Shown one piece after another: positions 6,197-7,479 of a stretch of 7,479 nt of DNA. The notes beneath the pieces are model-generated. The model ran no database searches. It saw only the letters and a list, made by a program, of their open reading frames with translations, and was not told the DNA's origin. The stretch is from contig PBWE01000031.1 in assembly GCA_002728915.1 (NCBI GenBank), forward strand, positions 28,985 to 36,463, given 5' to 3'. The position numbers and the translations under genes are program-made. Position 1 is the first letter of the stretch, and the number at the start of each line of letters is the position of its first letter. Source of the stretch: Micrococcales bacterium (GTDB taxonomy: Bacteria; Actinomycetota; Actinomycetes; S36-B12).

Positions 6197-7005
6197 TCGC
6201 GTCCCGGCGGGTCGGGAAATTGTGGAGCACGCTTGTTGGCACGAGCCGCGAGTGCCTCCGCGAGGTCCGGCCAGGTGAAGGCTTCCGCCATCGCGTCCAG
6301 AGCCTTGGTCAAGGCCTCGGGAAGGGTGAGTCCTTCGGCTTCCAGCAACTGGCGTTTCATCATGGCTGTGGACCGCGGCGAGCTGTGCGTGGCGATTTCG
6401 CGTGCCCAGGTCAGAGCCGAGGCGACAGCGTCGTCGGTGCTGGTCGCCAGTCCGAGGCGGTCGGCTTCCTCACCGGTGACCGTCCGCCCCGACAGCAAGA
6501 GATCGGTGGCGACCGGCAGGCCGACCAGCCGCGGAAGAAGCCATGCGATGCCGTATTCGGCGACGAGTCCGAGACGCGCGAACGTCGTGCTCAGGGTGGC
6601 GTCAGAGGACACGAAGCGAGCGTCCGCGCTCATAGCCAACACAAAACCGATCCCGGCGCACGGACCGTTGATGGCGGTGGCAACAGGAGTCGCCAGTGTC
6701 AGTGCCACGAGTGGAAGACTGTCGATTGTTTGCCCGCGCACATACCCCAAGAGGTCGTCGGTGCTCCCTGCGAGGGAGCTCAGGTCGGCGCCCGAGCAGA
6801 ATCCACGGCCGGCGCCGGTCACGACGATGGCGCGCACTGATGGGTCTGCGTCGAGTTTTTGCAGTGTCGCCGCATAGAACGGACCCATTTCGGGTGTCAA
6901 CGCATTGAGGCGCTCGGGTCGATTAAGGGTGACGACGGCCACGGTTGCGTTTTCAGCGTCGCGATCGATGAGAATGGTGTCGAGTTCCTCGGTCACGTGC
7001 GCCAT
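6193..7005 (-). CDS. Enoyl-CoA hydratase/isomerase (crotonase) family protein, likely isomerase-like
   Basis: Crotonase-fold acyl-CoA enzyme of 270 residues from the ATG at 7005 (a TTG at 7017 and a GTG at 6996 are alternatives; none has a good ribosome binding site). Oxyanion-hole segments are present: GFCSGADLS (68-76) and NGPCAGIGFVLA (114-125). The two glutamates of classical enoyl-CoA hydratase are not there: the first position is V122 and the second falls in TTFARLG. Instead E150 occurs in FARLGLVAEYGIAWLLPRLVG, which resembles the segment carrying the catalytic Glu of yeast peroxisomal delta3,delta2-enoyl-CoA isomerase. By that analogy it may shift double bonds of unsaturated acyl-CoAs into position for the FadAB complex. 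Other crotonase chemistries cannot be excluded. It is monocistronic in this window: convergent with DUF4916 and divergent from the small membrane protein. Confidence 0.88.
   Translation of the reverse strand: MAHVTEELDTILIDRDAENATVAVVTLNRPERLNALTPEMGPFYAATLQKLDADPSVRAIVVTGAGRGFCSGADLSSLAGSTDDLLGYVRGQTIDSLPLVALTLATPVATAINGPCAGIGFVLAMSADARFVSSDATLSTTFARLGLVAEYGIAWLLPRLVGLPVATDLLLSGRTVTGEEADRLGLATSTDDAVASALTWAREIATHSSPRSTAMMKRQLLEAEGLTLPEALTKALDAMAEAFTWPDLAEALAARANKRAPQFPDPPGRD
6202..6217 (+). terminator. Short hairpin after the DUF4916 stop, weak terminator candidate
   Basis: TCCCG and CGGGA form a 5-bp stem around a 6-base loop, 5 bases after the DUF4916 stop and followed by AAATTGT. It lies inside the 3' end of the convergent crotonase gene. 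The stem is short and the T tract poor, so termination is only possible. Confidence 0.2.
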
Positions 7006-7041
7006 GCCGGTAGCCAACCATATGGCCGTCCATGTGGGGGA

Positions 7042-7058
7042 GTTCGTTTACCGCGAAC
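7042..7058. promoter_or_regulatory. Inverted repeat upstream of the crotonase gene
   Basis: GTTCG-TTTACCG-CGAAC has perfect 5-bp arms 37 bases before the crotonase ATG, within the 128-bp divergent gap (7006-7133). It could bind a dimeric repressor. Nearer the gene, minus-strand TATGGT (about 7023-7018) resembles a -10 hexamer that would give a leader of only a few bases, again without a clear -35. Confidence 0.3.
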
Positions 7059-7079
7059 GGGTGGCGGCACTATCTCCCC

Positions 7080-7098
7080 GATTTCCCGTTGATTTCCC
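7080..7098 (+). repeat. Direct repeat GATTTCCC spaced one helical turn
   Basis: GATTTCCC occurs at 7080-7087 and 7091-7098, an 11-base period that puts both copies on the same DNA face. It lies 36 bases before the small membrane protein gene, a position suited to an activator or repressor site, although chance is possible. Confidence 0.35.
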
Positions 7099-7133
7099 TG
7101 CCAGCGACCATCGCTAGGTGACATAGTCCTCGG

Positions 7134-7394
7134 ATGGATCCCGAAGAAGAAGCCCAGTTGTCATCGCGTCCGTGGAGTGCCCGGCGACCCCAAAGTCTGC
7201 TCTTCAGCCTCATATTCATCGTCCTAGCGGTTGCGCTCGTCTGGCAAGCCTTCGACTACATAGGCAGAGGCCTGGGTGGCGTCGTTCCCTATCTGATTGT
7301 CGTGGGCGGCCCTGCTATCGCGGCGTACTACGTCTGGTACTTCAATCTTCGAAATTTCGACGCAGAACAGCCTGGGCAGACGCCGAGTACTTAG
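7134..7394 (+). CDS. Small two-helix membrane protein of unknown function
   Basis: An 86-residue protein I do not recognise. The N-terminus is acidic (DPEEE, 2-6), followed by basic residues R12, R17 and R18, then a hydrophobic helix at about 21-40 (LLFSLIFIVLAVALVW), a short loop with R45, and a second helix at about 48-70 (VVPYLIVVGGPAIAAYYVWYF). The tail is short and polar. The positive-inside rule puts both termini in the cytoplasm. No Shine-Dalgarno sequence precedes the ATG; CATAGT at 7122-7127, 6 bases upstream, is a possible -10 for a leaderless message. The clear amphipathic pattern and lack of a competing frame support a real gene. It is divergent from the crotonase gene, and I infer no shared function from that alone. 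Confidence 0.7.
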   Translation: MDPEEEAQLSSRPWSARRPQSLLFSLIFIVLAVALVWQAFDYIGRGLGGVVPYLIVVGGPAIAAYYVWYFNLRNFDAEQPGQTPST

Positions 7395-7479
7395 CGGCCA
7401 CTTCCGACACATCGACACGGACGTCTTCCGAGCACGGCAACGGTGACGACCGTGCGCCGGCGCTCTTGGAAAGTTTGCG
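7395..7479. other. Right-edge segment without a callable gene
   Basis: It holds a hairpin ACGGT-gacg-ACCGT (7440-7453) with an alternative pairing GCACGG/CCGTGC (7432-7437 with 7450-7455), and the palindrome GCGCCGGCGC (7454-7463). These could terminate the membrane protein transcript, but there is no T tract. A plus-strand GTG at 7443 opens a frame to the edge, and minus-strand frames are also open; too little is visible to choose. Confidence 0.3.

Noticed and set aside
6088..6840. 250-codon plus-strand open frame opposite the crotonase
   Set aside because: It begins inside the DUF4916 gene in another frame and is antisense to a clear crotonase; its composition is rich in R, G and Q and looks like a shadow.
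1..7479. Defence system, biosynthetic cluster, mobile element or CRISPR array
   Set aside because: No transposase, integrase, long repeat, regular spacer pattern, nuclease-ATPase pair or toxin-antitoxin pair is visible. The genes present are ordinary metabolic and housekeeping families.

Overview
The window is GC-rich, tightly packed chromosomal DNA from an actinobacterium (Actinomycetota). That placement rests on the DUF3000 gene next to an HRDC-type RNase D, the DUF4916 protein, the style of the FadA/FadB pair, GTG starts and GTGA stop/start overlaps. I cannot name a genus. All genes look chromosomal and housekeeping or metabolic. I saw no mobile element, CRISPR array, tRNA, rRNA or phage gene.

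Left two thirds, minus strand, in the order of transcription: msrB (5017-5499), a DUF3000 gene (4332-4925), an RNase D-like exonuclease (3064-4335), thiolase fadA (1823-3013) and the multifunctional beta-oxidation enzyme fadB (1-1826, running off the left edge). DUF3000/RNase D and fadA/fadB are each joined by a 4-base stop/start overlap. fadA has its own strong ribosome binding site and a 50-bp upstream gap holding two adjoining palindromes over a promoter-like pair of hexamers, so the fad pair is probably a separately controlled transcript.

Right third: a DUF4916 gene on the plus strand (5660-6196) diverges from msrB and converges, with a 4-base overlap, on a minus-strand crotonase-family gene (6193-7005). 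That gene in turn diverges from a small two-helix membrane protein (7134-7394, plus). The last 85 bases hold no gene I can call.

Functionally, FadA and FadB together supply enoyl-CoA hydration, 3-hydroxyacyl-CoA oxidation and thiolysis. The crotonase paralogue lacks the usual hydratase glutamates and is more likely an isomerase or an altered-function member. MsrB repairs oxidised methionine. RNase D trims RNA 3' ends. No intergenic gap exceeds 160 bases. I found no clear undescribed multi-gene system. The best leads are the fadA operator candidate, the decayed Nudix box of the DUF4916 protein, the hairpin over the RNase D start, and the non-canonical active site of the crotonase.
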